This document shows positions 23,985 to 35,681 of a stretch of 64,000 nt of DNA, in pieces. Source of the DNA: Phanerodontia chrysosporium (taxonomy: Eukaryota; Basidiomycota; Agaricomycetes; Polyporales; Phanerochaetaceae); the NCBI GenBank assembly GCA_001910725.1, contig MJGA01000035.1, positions 185,582 to 249,581 on the forward strand, written 5' to 3'. The position numbers were made by a program, and so were the translations under genes. Position 1 is the stretch's first letter; each line of letters opens with the position of its first letter. A model generated the notes under the pieces. The model ran no database searches and had not been told where the DNA came from. It saw only the letters and a list, made by a program, of their open reading frames with translations.

Positions 23985-25094
23985 GGCAGCAGCCGTGCGA
24001 GACGGCGATGGTCTGGTACAAATCTCTGACACGTTCGTGGGCGAAAGCATCCCTGGCTATCCCCAGAACCTTCCCTACTTTGTTGTCGAGATCGTACTTT
24101 TCGGTGCGCGCGGCTTTTGCTCAAGGAGTACATTGTATCTCACGTACGCTTGCAGTTGTGTACTTAACCTTGACAGGATTTGCAATCAACCTCTTCCTGT
24201 GAGCTGTTCCCCGTCTCAAATGTCGCTGGATACGTACCTTATTAGGTCTGTGTATCATCAGTGATGTTGGTGTGTAGCCACGCTTCATGCTGAATCTGAC
24301 GTCGAACACCAGGCTGATCCCAACTTGACATGCAGTTCGACTTGTGGTGGGCGGCCTTTTCAACTTATCAGCTGGCCTGCCCGGTGCAATAGCCTCTTTG
24401 ACTACGAATATCATCACGACAGCATTGATAGCGTGGAAGGCTTGGCACGTAACCTGATACCATTCCTCGCAAGACAACGTCACTGACTAAGCTGGACAGG
24501 CAGCACCACAAGAATGTCGCAGTCCATCTCAGGGGCACATATGTGGGGCGGACACGAGTTGAGAAGACTCTCTTATTGTTTATTGAGTCCGGACTTGTCT
24601 ACGCGTTACTTTGGGTAAGCCTGGGCCTTTTGTGCGAGTCCCTGCGCTGTCTAACTGAACTAGTCTTTCATTGTGGCAGCATACGCGGTTACTCTGACCG
24701 AGGACCCCTACGCACCTGTGAATATAATATTGGATGGGATATTACAATACCCGGCGCTACAACTTGTGGTGAGTCGTAGATGTAATGCAGGATCAGTTTG
24801 CCAGGCTGATGCGTCCTGCAGAGCATCTACCCGATGGCAACAATCGTGCTCGTGGACTACTCAAACTCGTACTTCCATCGTGCCCTGGTTGCAGAGACTG
24901 TGCATTGCCGCGGGCCAGCCAAGGATGACACTGAGATGCCCCAGCTAGAGACCACTATCGATACCTACGACGGCGAATCCCCAGCCGCATCCTCCGTCCT
25001 CAGCGGGATTCAATACGTGGCTGGTCACCAGCAAAGCATGCACAACGACAAGCTGATTTTGACTAGTGGGTTTGTAACTCAAACCTTCGTTTAG
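23985..25094 (+). pseudogene. Multi-TM integral membrane protein, copy A (N-terminal part unclear)
   Basis: The C-terminal exons are clear: 24500-24614, 24664-24768 and 24822-25094, joined by 48-53 nt introns. They encode VEKTLLLFIESGLVYALLW, SFIVAAYAVTLTED, VNIILDGILQYPALQLV and SIYPMATIVLVDYSNSYFH, which form three hydrophobic segments. An upstream exon near 24350-24447 encodes ASLTTNIITTALIAWKAWH. The pattern resembles a large family of uncharacterised multi-TM, 7TM-like proteins expanded in Agaricomycetes, recalled from general knowledge. The exons before about 24350 do not join cleanly, so either frame errors or decay is present. Ligand and function are unknown. Confidence 0.5.
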
Positions 25095-25507
25095 CCTTCG
25101 TCGAACTGTCTCACGCGTTCTGTCCGGGCAATCTAATCTGCGCTTCGTATGAAGGCCCTGAGGGTCAGGACCCGCCGTCTGGTCTATGTGCTCCCTCGCT
25201 CTGCCGCAGCAAGGTGCGCCGCCCACTCGATGTCGATCGCTCCTCATACAAGCCCTCGGCCCCCACGACAAGGTTTTGATCGGAAACGGCCGTCATACAC
25301 CAATACATTGCGGGATACCGTATGACGCGAGGCTTTCGCGTCGAACCCTCAAGGCGCGTACTATGCGGACCTGCAGAGCGCGGCGTTCAGATAAGAAGTG
25401 CCATGGCACCATGTCGTCCGCGCATGACAATCGTCACTACATGCCCTACCCAAGGCTGCACTGGTCTGCCGCAACGCGCACTGGCCCTGCTCTCTCTTCT
25501 CGCTACC

Positions 25508-26972
25508 ATGTTAGAGTGGGCAGCCGAACGGCGCAGCGCCATGGACCAGCATCCGCTGCAGGACCCCCGCCTCGTTGGCAACTCCGTGCCCCCGTTCTTG
25601 CCGCTCTTCGTCGCCAAGGCTGTTTACTTCGGTGCGCCGCGGCCACCACGCACGGCGGTAGTGTCATCTCACAGGTGTTTGCAGTTGTGCACACTGTGAT
25701 GGGCATTCTGGTGTGGCAGCGTATCTCCTGGTGCGTCTCCAGCCTGTATGCCGTCGCTCTGCCGCCCACAATTCCACGCCCCGCCAGGCATTCCGCAAAG
25801 CGTGCCAGAATCCAACTGCTGACCGTATACCTGTGCATTGTCATGTACCTGGTATCTGCCGCACATTTGGGAGCCTGTGCAGTGTGGATTGTCGGCATCA
25901 TCTGACGGGGTATAGGATCGCCAGAGCTCCTTTACCCCCAGCTGATACTGGCCGTAGTCAACGTACGTTCAGAATATATCCCATGCACTAGCGCAAGGAC
26001 TTGATGATGGCAAGGACAGATTGCAATTAGTGATGGGTTGGCCATAGGACGAGCTTGGGTATACTGGCCGCAGGATTGACTAGTCCAGGCTGTACTGAGC
26101 TCGATCTTCATTGGTGAACTTGGTACGGCGGGAGGTTTCCCAGGATGTCCTTGTCTGACCCACAATTTGCAGTTGCACTACTTCAAGCCCTTATTTCTGG
26201 ATCGGTCGTTACATCGTACGGCGCGATCGCCTCCTGGGTCACGAAGCTCGTTACAACAGGGCTGCTATGGTGCGTACACCTTCATCACACATGAAACACC
26301 GGCACGAAATGATAATGTTCAGGCAACGCTACAAGAACACGACCATTCAAGGCAAACGTTTTAGGTCCGCCAATATCAGGAAGGCTACCTCGCTGGTCCT
26401 GGTGTTTGAAACAGGCCTCCTAATGCTACTGTTCTGGGCGAGTCCATCCGTCGTCGCATGGAATGATCTCTCTGACCACTACCGCAGTCTCTCGCTGCAC
26501 TCTGGTGTCTCTTTGCAGACGCGCCGCCGTCCATACCCGTGTTGTTCGCACTCGCGGACTTCGCTGTGAGCCATGGTTCACGAGCGCACTTTCGATGCTA
26601 GGCTGACACTGCACCCCGCAAAGTGTCCAACCGATACTCATGTTGGCCCTCGCCGACACCCCCAGCCTGGCGCCGCCTGACCATGTGTCCGAGGCCCAGG
26701 GCACACGCTCCAAGTCGGGCTCCCGTCCCCGCTCGCCGCCCCCGTCCCCAGAAATGCCCCAAGAAATGCAGCTCATCTCGATCGACGACAGGTGCAGGAC
26801 ACCGACCGGCGAGACAGCGTCCCATCCTGAGGATAATGTGGACATGGACGGCATGTCCCTGCGGTCGTACGTCCCTGCAGGGTTCTGCTATGTGTTCAGC
26901 CTCAGTCGCAGTAGGAGCACTGACCAGATGAGCTTGTACAGCGCGTTCATGACCGACTCGGGGGAGGAATAA
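25508..26972 (+). pseudogene. Multi-TM integral membrane protein, copy B
   Basis: This probable paralogue of copy A follows in the same direction. Recognisable exons are MLEWAAERRSAM...FVAKAVYFG then VFAVVHTVMGILVWQ (TM1, intron about 25632-25675); LLTVYLCIVMYLVSAAHLG (TM2, about 25800-25900); SPELLYPQLILAVVN; AVALLQALISGSVVTSYGA; and KATSLVLVFETGLLMLLFW. The C-terminal exon has a long Pro/Ser-rich cytoplasmic tail and ends at 26972. An in-frame TGA at about 25903 separates TM2 from the next exon, so this copy is either broken or mis-sequenced. Confidence 0.45.
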
Positions 26973-27413
26973 CTGGCGGCGGGCATTGTTGTACATATAT
27001 ATGCAGCGCGATGTAAGGTCTACTCTACATCACTCAACCGCAGAGCCCATGACAATTGTACCACACTGTCCAATGCGATGCAGAATTTGGAATCACACGA
27101 GCACACCGGACCTCACGCTACCTCGTGTGTGCTGTCCCTCGTCCGCGGCGCATGCCGCAGAAAGAGCCCAGCTCACGAAAACCACCACGCTTGCCAGTGC
27201 CGAAGACCCCCGGCGAGTCCGTGATAGACCATGCCGGCGATGCACAGCGCGGGCACGACAGACACATGGATGGCACATCGAGGAAGGCCGTACGATGCAC
27301 ACGGTGTGGCAGCCAACCAGTAACTCGTCTGGGGGTGTGGTTCATCGACACGGGCAGAAACAGCGATTTACGAGCTGCAGGGGTAATATATGTTTGGTTT
27401 ATTGCTCAAGTCA

Positions 27414-27484
27414 TCCGATATGGTGTAGTGGCTAACATTATCGCCTCTCACGCGATAGCCCGGGGTTCGATTCTCCGTGTCGGA
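27414..27484 (+). tRNA. trnE(CUC): tRNA-Glu (anticodon CTC), copy 1
   Basis: The 71-nt sequence folds as a cloverleaf: acceptor TCCGATA/TGTCGGA, anticodon stem ATCGC/GCGAT with loop CTCTCAC (anticodon CTC) and T-arm loop TTCGATT. It differs from copies 2 and 3 by a C to T in the T-stem (CTCCG), which gives a G-U pair. A TTTT terminator follows at about 27488. Confidence 0.85.
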
Positions 27485-27604
27485 ATACTTTTATTACCCT
27501 CCCACCCCGTACGTTTTTATTTATTTACGAGAACGGAGACCCGTGCTACGCCCGGGTTGAGAATTGGGATAGAGAGGGGAGGTGATAGAGAACAGAGAAC
27601 AGCT

Positions 27605-27653
27605 GGCGCGCCACCCACCGCCAGCCTTCGGCTGGCTGGGTGGGCGGCGCGCC
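27605..27653. repeat. GC-rich hairpin (imperfect inverted repeat)
   Basis: ggcgcgcc at 27605-27612 and 27646-27653 bracket inner arms containing CCAGCC and GGCTGG around a ttc loop. The arms are about 22 nt with small bulges. Role unknown. Confidence 0.6.
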
Positions 27654-29042
27654 CGTGCGGAGACCCGAGAGGGAGAGGGGGATGGGCGTCTATGGTGGAG
27701 CAGAGCCAGCCAATGAGAATACATTTTTGTCTAGACGCCGGGATGTTTTATGTATATTGATCTTTATCTTCATAATCTTGTTTCTCCACCTTTCTTCTGC
27801 TTTATGCTCTAATTATTGTAAGGGATACTTGAAGCGACCATTTTCGCTTCGTACCAACAAGTGAAGCCAGCCAAACGCCCGTCTCGCCGGCTGGACGCGC
27901 GTCTCAAAGGGCAAGTGCGCGGCGTCTCTCCAAGTCTTGACGAACCCACTCACGCCGGGACGAAGGCAAACTCACCCTCCTAGCAGCTGCGCTGTTGACA
28001 CAGAGGGTCGCATATCTGCGCTTTTTGCAGACGAACCATGACGCGCTGAGCGTCGTCGCTCGGCTGTGAGGTGCGCAGCTGGAGAATATGTCGCCGTGTG
28101 ATTGTGCTCACGTACGCTCTCCGCTAGGTGGTTGAGAGACGCGTCATAACGTATCGTATGTGCTACCAGCACGTCCAAGATGAGAGTTGCGTAGCCCGAG
28201 GAGTCGGGACAGTGGGTGAGTCATGAGCTTGCCTCAGGAGCTTGCTCGACAGAGCGGGTGCAAACAGTTCAGTGGTGGAGTGACACTCACGTAAAATCAC
28301 AGGGCGTAGCGCGGTCGTGCAATGCTAAGCCTGCGCTCTCCGAGGGTTTACGGGCGACGTGCGAGCAACCAGAGTGTTCGTAGTGCGGCCAGCGTGACTG
28401 AAGCTGTGCGACAAATGCTGATTTGTGCGTCATGGCTCCCGCAGATCTGTCGCGTAGGTGGATGCTGGCGCACAGGCACCACGATCCGAGGCGAGCGGGC
28501 GAGGAGTGGCGCATCCAGGCACTGCCGTTTGTTTGTTGCGAGGGCGGCTGGCGTGGCTGGTCGGGCCCGAGGAGCGACCATGGGCGGGAGCGTACACGCC
28601 GCGCGCAGGCGTTGGTCGGTCGGCGAGGCGATCGCCCTGGCGTTGTCGGTGGTACGTTGGATCGATCCGGGAGCTGTCCTTCCCGAAGGCGCCAACACGC
28701 GGTGCGCCACAGAAGGAGCCGGTGTCGCGCTCGGCCGCGAAGGCCGCAGCAAATCTGGAAGTGCAGCTTCCACTTGTGGCAAGTGGGTCGACTCGCGACG
28801 CATCGAGTCCCCTATTCGTCTCCGTCTTCGATACTGAAATCCACTCTCGGTCGCGCCATATAAGCCTGCCACCGCCGACGTCTCTCGCCACAAGCGCACC
28901 CTTTTTTCTTCCCCCCACCTACCACCCCGCACGCCCCCCGCCCGTGCTCGCGACCGCCACCGCCAACGCCCCAGCTCGCCTCGCCTCGCCACGCCGCCCT
29001 CCACGACCATCCACTCTCGTTACCACACAGGCGACCGCAACC

Positions 29043-31282
29043 ATGAACACGTCCTCGATCGACCTCTCCCGCGCGACCTCGCCCTCTCACCCGTCTTCTC
29101 CGCGAAACCTTTCCTTCTCGCCCTCTCCCTCATCTCCACCTATCTTGTCTCTGTCGCCTTCTACCGCCTCTTCTTCAGCCCCCTCGCCTCCATCCCCGGC
29201 CCCTGGTATGCTGCCGTCTCCGACCTCTGGATTACCACCCACGTCCTCCGCATGCAGCAGTGCCGCGTCGTACAGGACCTCTTCGACACGTACGGCCCCA
29301 TCGTCCGCATCGGCCCCAACAAGGTCGCCTTCTGCGACGCCGGCACCATGCGCAGCGTCTACTGTGTTCACAAGTTTGACAAGAGCGCGTACTACAAGAG
29401 TCTCCTCACGTGCGTCCCTTCGTCTGGTTTTCGACGCATATATGCTGACGACTGTCCAGGAACAACAACGATCACGCTATGACGACCCTCCCCCATGCAG
29501 AACACGCGATACGCAAAAAGACTTACGCTCCTCATTATACCCCCGCGAACCTTGCTCTCTTCCAGCCAGAGCTCAACGATCTTGCCCTCAAGCTTACTGA
29601 CGTGGGTGCCTTGCTCGCTACGTTGACTCAGCTCTGACGCTTCCTTCAGATACTTTCCATTCGCTCGTCCTCGGTCGACGTCCTCGATCTCTTTCGTCAC
29701 CTCATGGTCGACGTCATTGCCTGCACCGTCTTTGGCTCTCGCTCCGGTTCCCTCGACAACTGGAACAAGGGCGTCCGTGACCCGCTTAGCATTGCCGTCT
29801 ACGACTTTCCCAAGCGCGGTATCATGGTGCGTCTCTGTCTGTCCAGTCCCGTGACCGCGTCTGACAATCACATTCGCAGCGGAGCGCAGTGCCTACTTGG
29901 GCCTGGAAGCTTGTCTGCAAGGTTCCTAATGCGCGCTTCCGTGAGATGTGCAACTCGGACAACATCATGGCCGAGGTACGTTTTTCGCTACCGGCGTGGC
30001 TGCTTCTCATTGTCTTGCTTGCAGTACGTTGGCTCCCGGCTCTATGAGATGCGCGCCAATATGCAAGCGGCGTCACTCTCCACGCCTATTCGCCCCACCT
30101 TCCCCGCATCGGTCTCTGCGACGTTCGATCACATGGAGAAGAACGATCTCTCGGCGCTCGGATACCCTAGCGAAGGTACTGTCAATGTCGGCGACGAACA
30201 CAAGATGCCCCTCATCCAACGCCTTCTCGGAACCAAGATGCCCTCCGACGAGAAGAACCAGAAGGACGTCGTCACCATCGAGCGAGACATTGTGAGCGAA
30301 GCCATGGGACACCTGTGAGTTCAGTGCATTCCACCCTTTGTGTATCGCTCACCATGACCCATGTAGCATCGCCGGTGTCGACACTTCGTCGACCTCGCTG
30401 TCGTACATGTTCTGGGAGCTCAGTCGTCGCCGCGACGTCATGCAACGCCTCCAGGCCGAGATTGACGAGATCATGCCCGACCCGCGTGTCATTCCCGATG
30501 CCACCGTCCTCAACAGGAGCGAGTATCTGAACGCGTTTGTCAAGGAGTGTGAGTATGCTTGTCACCCTTGCCCGGCCGAGATACTTAGGGACCCAATAGC
30601 TCTGCGTGTTTACGGTGCTGCGCCGTCACTGCTCGAGCGCGTAGTGCCGTCGCCATCGTCGCCGTCTCGCCCATCGCACCTCACCAAGCCCAGCTCGAAG
30701 CCAAACTCGCGCGCCGGTTCTCGGAACACGTCGCCTTCTCGCGCAGCGTCTCCGATCCTGTCGAACCGCGCGTCACGAAGACTTTGACATGATGGGCTAC
30801 GCCCTCCCTCCCGGCACCATCGTCGCCACGCAAGCCTGGAGCATGCACCGCGACGAGGACGTCTTCCCGAGCGCAGAGACCTTCTTGCCCGAACGCTGGC
30901 TCGTCGACCCACACGCGGACCGCGAGGCGAGGAGGAGCGGCTTGCAAGGTTTGTGGACTCCGTTTGTAGCAACGATAAGGTCTAACCATCTGTTCAGGAT
31001 GCATCTACACCTTGTACCGTTTGGCATTGGGACGCGCCAATGTGGCGGGCAGAACCTCGCACATCTGATGATCCGTATCGTCGTCGCCGTCGTAGTGCGG
31101 AACTGCGAGGTGCGCGCGGACGTACGTGAGACGAACGAGCGATCGATGAGTATGCGTGATGCCTTTGTAAGTCCCCTGTTGTGGTTGTTGTTTGGGTCAG
31201 AGCGTAGCTGACGGTGGGTTACCAGGTGCTGTTCCCCGCGGCGAAGGAGTGCAAGCTAGCGTTTGTGCCCCGCGCACACTGA
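29043..31282 (+). CDS. Cytochrome P450 monooxygenase
   Basis: An N-terminal membrane anchor ([20 protein letters not shown]) precedes the Pro-rich hinge [13 protein letters not shown]. Later hallmarks are [12 protein letters not shown]...[15 protein letters not shown]-helix [18 protein letters not shown], the ExxR motif created across an intron ([10 protein letters not shown]), PERWL and the haem-binding [10 protein letters not shown]. Inferred introns are 29410-29459, 29602-29650, 29827-29879, 29976-30024, 30315-30366, 30549-30599, about 30949-30997 and one after 31166. The ATG at 29043 is out of frame with the anchor by one base (a CCC run near 29070), and the linker after ERVVP (30655-30770) is also out of frame. 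These are probably sequence errors. An ER membrane oxidoreductase with unknown substrate. Confidence 0.85.
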
Positions 31283-31906
31283 AGGGTCTTGTCGTCTGGT
31301 TCATCGCTATTCCCCACCTGACTCGTGCGCATCCACGTCGTGTGCGCGCTGTCGTCCATTCGTTGTTTTCGATTCGCTTTTGACTCGCTCTCGTTGGTAT
31401 CATAGTATGGATTCGCGCTAATGAGGCACCGCGGGCGCGGTGAACATTGTTTGTATCGTCCTCGAGTGTTTTCTTGTCTGGCGTATTCTTGTTTTCGGTC
31501 GCTCTATCCTCTTGTTTTTGCGTTGTCTTCTTGTTTTCGGTTGTTTCGTGAGGCCTCTCTGTCATCCGTGGACTCGGAGGGCGTGATGAAAATAAGAATG
31601 TTGTATGATATCAGCTCGTTGTTGTATCGTAGACTGCAGAGAGTACGGTGAAAGAACGGCTTGCATGAGCTTGCAGCGGTCGCGTGTTTTTTCACGCGGC
31701 TGTGCACTGCAAGCAGCTAGTGCACTGCGAGTTTGCTGAGGATTCTGGTAGTGGCAATACGGGACGCCCTTGCGTACTTCTCACCAGGCTAGCTGACGGT
31801 CAACAGGCTCTAAGGCGAGGGTTTTGGCTAAGGGTGTGACTTTGGATATGCTCGAGAGGACAGGAGCAAAAAAAGAAAAGAAAAAAACTTCCTTTGCTAA
31901 CAAGAT
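31283..31906. other. Intergenic, nothing recognised
   Basis: Low-complexity TTG/TCT-rich sequence after the P450. No supported coding frame. Confidence 0.4.
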
Positions 31907-31977
31907 TCCGACACGGGGAATCGAACCCCGGGCTATCGCGTGAGAGGCGATAATGTTAGCCACTACACCATATCGGA
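31907..31977 (-). tRNA. trnE(CUC): tRNA-Glu (anticodon CTC), copy 2
   Basis: Identical to copy 3, on the opposite strand. T-stem CGGGG/CCCCG fully paired, anticodon CTC. A T-run terminator (ttttttt) lies downstream on the minus strand. Confidence 0.9.
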
Positions 31978-32701
31978 TGACAATTTGATCAACCATGAAT
32001 ATATAATTCGTTTTGGACTGCTCATGAACACACACAGAGGCTTCAGGTGGTAGCTACTAAGTTGCTCACCGCCGCACGCAGTAGCTGTAAGCATGTTACG
32101 TGCTTCCCCGCGCGGTGGCAACCCTAGTTCTGCGAGGAAGTGCTGTACCCGGGGCACGGTACCGGAACTTTGACATGGGAGCCAGACTCCACTCGTCGGT
32201 CTCTCAGACTACCATGATGCCTCAGGGCTGCAAACCCCGCTCGGATTGCGTTCTATGCGAGCACGCGTAGCACACACACTCATCCGTCTGTCTGAGGGGG
32301 GCAGGAGGAAACGCGCTTCGACGAGTCCGACACCACCGGGCCCCGCCATGGCCCCTGGCGTCCCGGTGGCGCAGCGACGGCCGTCCACTCAATCCGCTCA
32401 AGGAGGAAAAGATGCAATAATATGCTTACAGCGCCAGTGCCGACGAACGATAGCTACAGGACAGGCGGCGAACGGGCAGTGCCGGAAGGCGAGAGGTGGG
32501 TATAGGTGTCTCGAGAGGGTGCGACGACTAAATGGGGGGGGGTGTCTATTCTAGGAGGTGCGACGACGAGGTCGATAGAATATGCGGGATACAGGAGGAG
32601 AAACGGTACATGTGTCGGGGCAGGGCGATGTAGGTCGAGGTGGACGAGTCCATGGCGGATATGACATCGGTGCTGACTCGAACAGAACGCGCTGGCCTCA
32701 G
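31978..32701. other. Intergenic, nothing recognised
   Basis: No frame with convincing protein features between tRNA copy 2 and the 3' end of the hydrolase gene. A G8 run lies near 32534. Confidence 0.4.
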
Positions 32702-33811
32702 CTAAGCCTTCGATCCGCTCGGACGGAAGAACGCATCGAGCTCTTCCACAATCTCCTCTCCATGCGTCACCGTGAGGTCGTGCCCGGCATCCTCGAGCGT
32801 GACCAGGCTGACGCTCTCGTCGCCGATGAGCGTCTGCACGCGCGCAGCGTAGCGGTACGGCACGACCTGTCCTGCGTGCCCCAGACGAGCAGGACCCTGC
32901 CGCTCGTCTGCCCGCCCTTGGCCCGCTTGCGCATCTGGCGCCCGAGCTGCGCAAAGACGGGTGCGAGGGCGCGCACGGGGCCGTCGCGGATGCTGCTCGC
33001 GATCGCCGCGTTGTACCCGGGAAGGTGCGCGCTCTGGATGCGCACGAGCTCGGCGAGCGCGTTGTCAATGCGCGAGCCGTTGCCGGCGAGGTGCTGGAGG
33101 TACATCCGGAACGGCGCGCTCGCGGCCACGAGTTGCAGGAGCGGCGACGACAGGATGCGCGACGTGCGCGACATGTCGCCGGCCTCGAGGATGCCCGCGG
33201 TCGCGACGAGCGCAACGTCGCCCTGCACAAGGTGCGGGAACTGCACCGCAAACGCCGCCGCGATGGCGCCGCCCATCGAGACGCCACAGACATTGGTGTC
33301 GTTCCACCCGATGTACTGCAACAGCAGTGCAAGCTGAGTGGTGTAGAGCGCGGCGTCGTAGGTCGTTTGTGGTGCGTCCGAGTAGCCACGGCCATAGAGG
33401 TCGTACAGGAGCACGCGGAAACCGCGTTCGGCAAGCCGTGGGGCGACTTCTTTCCAGATAAGCGAAGGAACGCTCAGGCCGTGAATGAGCACAACCTGCG
33501 TCAACAGGAGGTCGATGAGAAGACGATGGGCAGTGAAGCAGCCTCCTACGCACCTTAATCCCATCCTCCGGACCCAGGAGCCAGTACCTCGTTCTCCCCA
33601 GCGGAAAGCTCACGTATGCTCCTCCTGGGTAGACGTCCTCCGGATAGATATTCCAGCTCCTGAGGTGTTTCGGCAGGCTTGCGAGCGACGGGTTTACAAG
33701 CAGGGCATCAGGCGCATGTGGGAACGCGGTGAGAAAGTACAGGGCGATGACAACTGCGGGGAGGGCGAGAAGAGTAAGGGTGATGCACTGGAAGGAGGCC
33801 GAGGAGGGCAT
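32702..33811 (-). CDS. Alpha/beta hydrolase-fold protein
   Basis: Two exons (33811-33554 and from 33495, with a 58-nt intron). Exon 1 starts MPSSASFQCITLTLLALPAV, a hydrophobic N-terminal anchor or signal. Exon 2 opens with VVLIHGLSVPS (oxyanion-hole HG), then YDLYGRGYSD, the nucleophile elbow GVSMGG and VLLVWGTQD (acid). The frame then slips by one base near 32870 (GG where GGG is expected). The catalytic-histidine stretch DAGHDLTVTH and the natural stop at 32702-32704 lie in the next frame. The triad is otherwise complete, so this is probably a sequence error. The substrate cannot be told. Confidence 0.8.
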
Positions 33812-33975
33812 GGATACAGTGATTATGTTGGGAAGCCTGTGAGAGGCGACATCGATGTGTTCTTGCGCGGTCGTCGTCGTGGGCGATATCATCCACACGT
33901 CCGCCCACTCCGGAGCGCGACATGGGCGGCCAAAGAGTGATTGAGATATTACTACTAATTGACCTGACTGTGTCA

Positions 33976-34046
33976 TCCGATATGGTGTAGTGGCTAACAT
34001 TATCGCCTCTCACGCGATAGCCCGGGGTTCGATTCCCCGTGTCGGA
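33976..34046 (+). tRNA. trnE(CUC): tRNA-Glu (anticodon CTC), copy 3
   Basis: A 71-nt cloverleaf with anticodon CTC, followed by a TTTTT terminator. All three copies share the preceding bases tca. Confidence 0.9.
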
Positions 34047-34249
34047 ATAGTTTTTGTCTATCATCCCGCGTCGTCTGTTTTGCAGACCTTCTGTTTGGAT
34101 TGGATCTCATACATGCAGACTGCAGAGACAAATCAAATGGTGGAGTGTTGACGCTTTCCGTCAGTCGGTGAGCCAAGAGCGTAGCGTCTTTAATGCCCCT
34201 ATGAGCCTGCAGCCACTGAGTGACAGCGTTGATTTGTATGCGTACAGTT

Positions 34250-35463
34250 CTATCCTTTCAAAGGCTGGGAGCTTTTGACTTTCAATCCCTCGCGTGCACG
34301 CTGCTGAACGTGGTACTGGACATCGCGCATAAACTCTGGAGTCATTGTGCTCGAGCTGACCGTAAAGCCCCCTCCCTCCGGACCCGCGACGTTAATTCGA
34401 CGCTCGTGTCGACCCGATGCGATCTCCTCAGAAGTGCGCTGCACAAAACCTGATGCAGCGGCGACAGCAGGGGGCTCATTTCCTTCTCCCATCTCTTCCT
34501 CGCCACGGATAATCCGTTCACGCAGCAAAGCAATGGCAGGGTCTGGCGTGCCGCCCGACCTGCAGAAGGGTTTATGGCGCGCCCAGTCCTGACGAACGAA
34601 CCTCCGTGAGTGGTACCTTCGAGCAAGCCACCATACATGACACACCTTTCGCTGGCATGCCTTGCTGCAGTATGACGGCTTCCAGTCTTGATGGCATTGC
34701 CCGGCGCAGCTCGAGAGAGCCGATCCATGCGTCGCCTCGATACCGCAGCCCGCGGCCGCGCAAAAGTAGCGGTTCGGCATGGCCAGAACGCGCGCGTCGC
34801 GTGCCTCGTCCCAACGCTCGAGCTCAGCCTTCCGCCTGTCATACACGCGCCAGAGGTCCTTCAGCACGAGGAAGCGGTCCGGGGAGTGCCCCGGCGGGCA
34901 CGTCTCTGCGCGGCGAAAGCCGGTCCTCTCGACAACGTCGGCAATACGGAGCACGATGGGCGCGACGAAGCCGAGCGACGCGGCTACGTCCGCGAGCACG
35001 GCGCCGCGGTGCACGGCGTCGATGTTCATCGTTCCGCGATCTGGTGTGAAGCCCTCTTCAAAGCACATGTGCGCTGTGATCGCAAAGCCCCGTGCACGAC
35101 GCGAGCGCGAGAGTTTCAGCGGGTTCGTGTCGTCTGTGAACTGAGTGAGCAGGGCAAGTGCTTGATCATAGTTCTTTGCTGCTCCGCAGCCGGTGCATGT
35201 TCTGCAGCATGTCAGAGCAATCACGCAGAGAGGCGGTAGAAAGCCGACCTGAGTATCATGTCCATCATGTCGTCGACGCTGCCCGCTCGCGCCGCAGCCA
35301 AGGCTGTGGCCGCATCCTTGGCATTGAGCCGGTTAACAATGGTCTGCAACACTTCTTGCAGTGGGGGCGGGTTGCGGTATGTGACGCATGTTGCCATGTA
35401 AAGGTTCACGTAAGGGATAGCTTCAGGCCATTCGACCATCCTGACTATATGCAGTGCAGTCAC
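34250..35463 (-). CDS. MYND-type zinc-finger protein 1
   Basis: The minus-strand gene encodes a helical N-terminal region (EWPEAIPYVNLYMATCVTY, ALAAARAGSVDDMMDMIL) and a middle region (FEEGFTPDRGTM...LVLKDLWRVYDRRKAELERW). A MYND zinc finger follows (CAAAGCGIEAT, CAGQCHQDWKPSYCSKACQRK, then after an intron DWARHKPFC) near residues 165-225. A Glu-rich linker and C-terminal tail end in LKG. The intron inside the finger is about 60 nt and stays open in frame. Another intron of about 47 nt near 35222-35270 is inferred but not certain. MYND domains usually bind proline-containing peptides. Paralogous to the next gene, same strand, so a tandem duplication. The 5' end is uncertain. Confidence 0.7.
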
Positions 35464-35681
35464 AAGTCAGGGTCGTGTGCTGGCAGGCCGTGTGAGCTCG
35501 TGAAGCAAGTCAAAAACGTACAGATCTTTCACAGAGCTTACAGGGACTTTGCGCAATTGTGACCGTTGTGGTGGTCGTCAAAAAGAAAGCGAGGAAACAG
35601 GAGCAAAACGGGAGGCGCCAACCTCGTGGCGCTTGATGCCGACCTACTAGCTAAGTTTTCAATATGAAAACGAAACAAATC

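Larger units (their letters stand above)
26973..29042. other. Intergenic stretch with one tRNA gene
   Basis: Apart from the tRNA-Glu at 27414 and a GC-rich hairpin at 27605-27653 I find no supported gene. A TATA-like catataag at about 28856-28863 lies roughly 180 bases before the P450 start and could be its promoter. Confidence 0.4.

Noticed and set aside
25186..25905. 239-codon plus-strand ORF
   Set aside because: Only its last 30 codons (a TM segment) belong to a real exon; the rest is out of frame with the multi-TM gene.
27414..27700. tRNA copy 1 as the head of a SINE
   Set aside because: Downstream sequence is not shared with the other two tRNA copies, and the cloverleaf is intact.
28458..29600. 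380-codon plus-strand ORF overlapping the start of the P450
   Set aside because: Ser/Pro/Arg-rich frame with no motif; the P450 anchor, hinge and later exons are in another frame.
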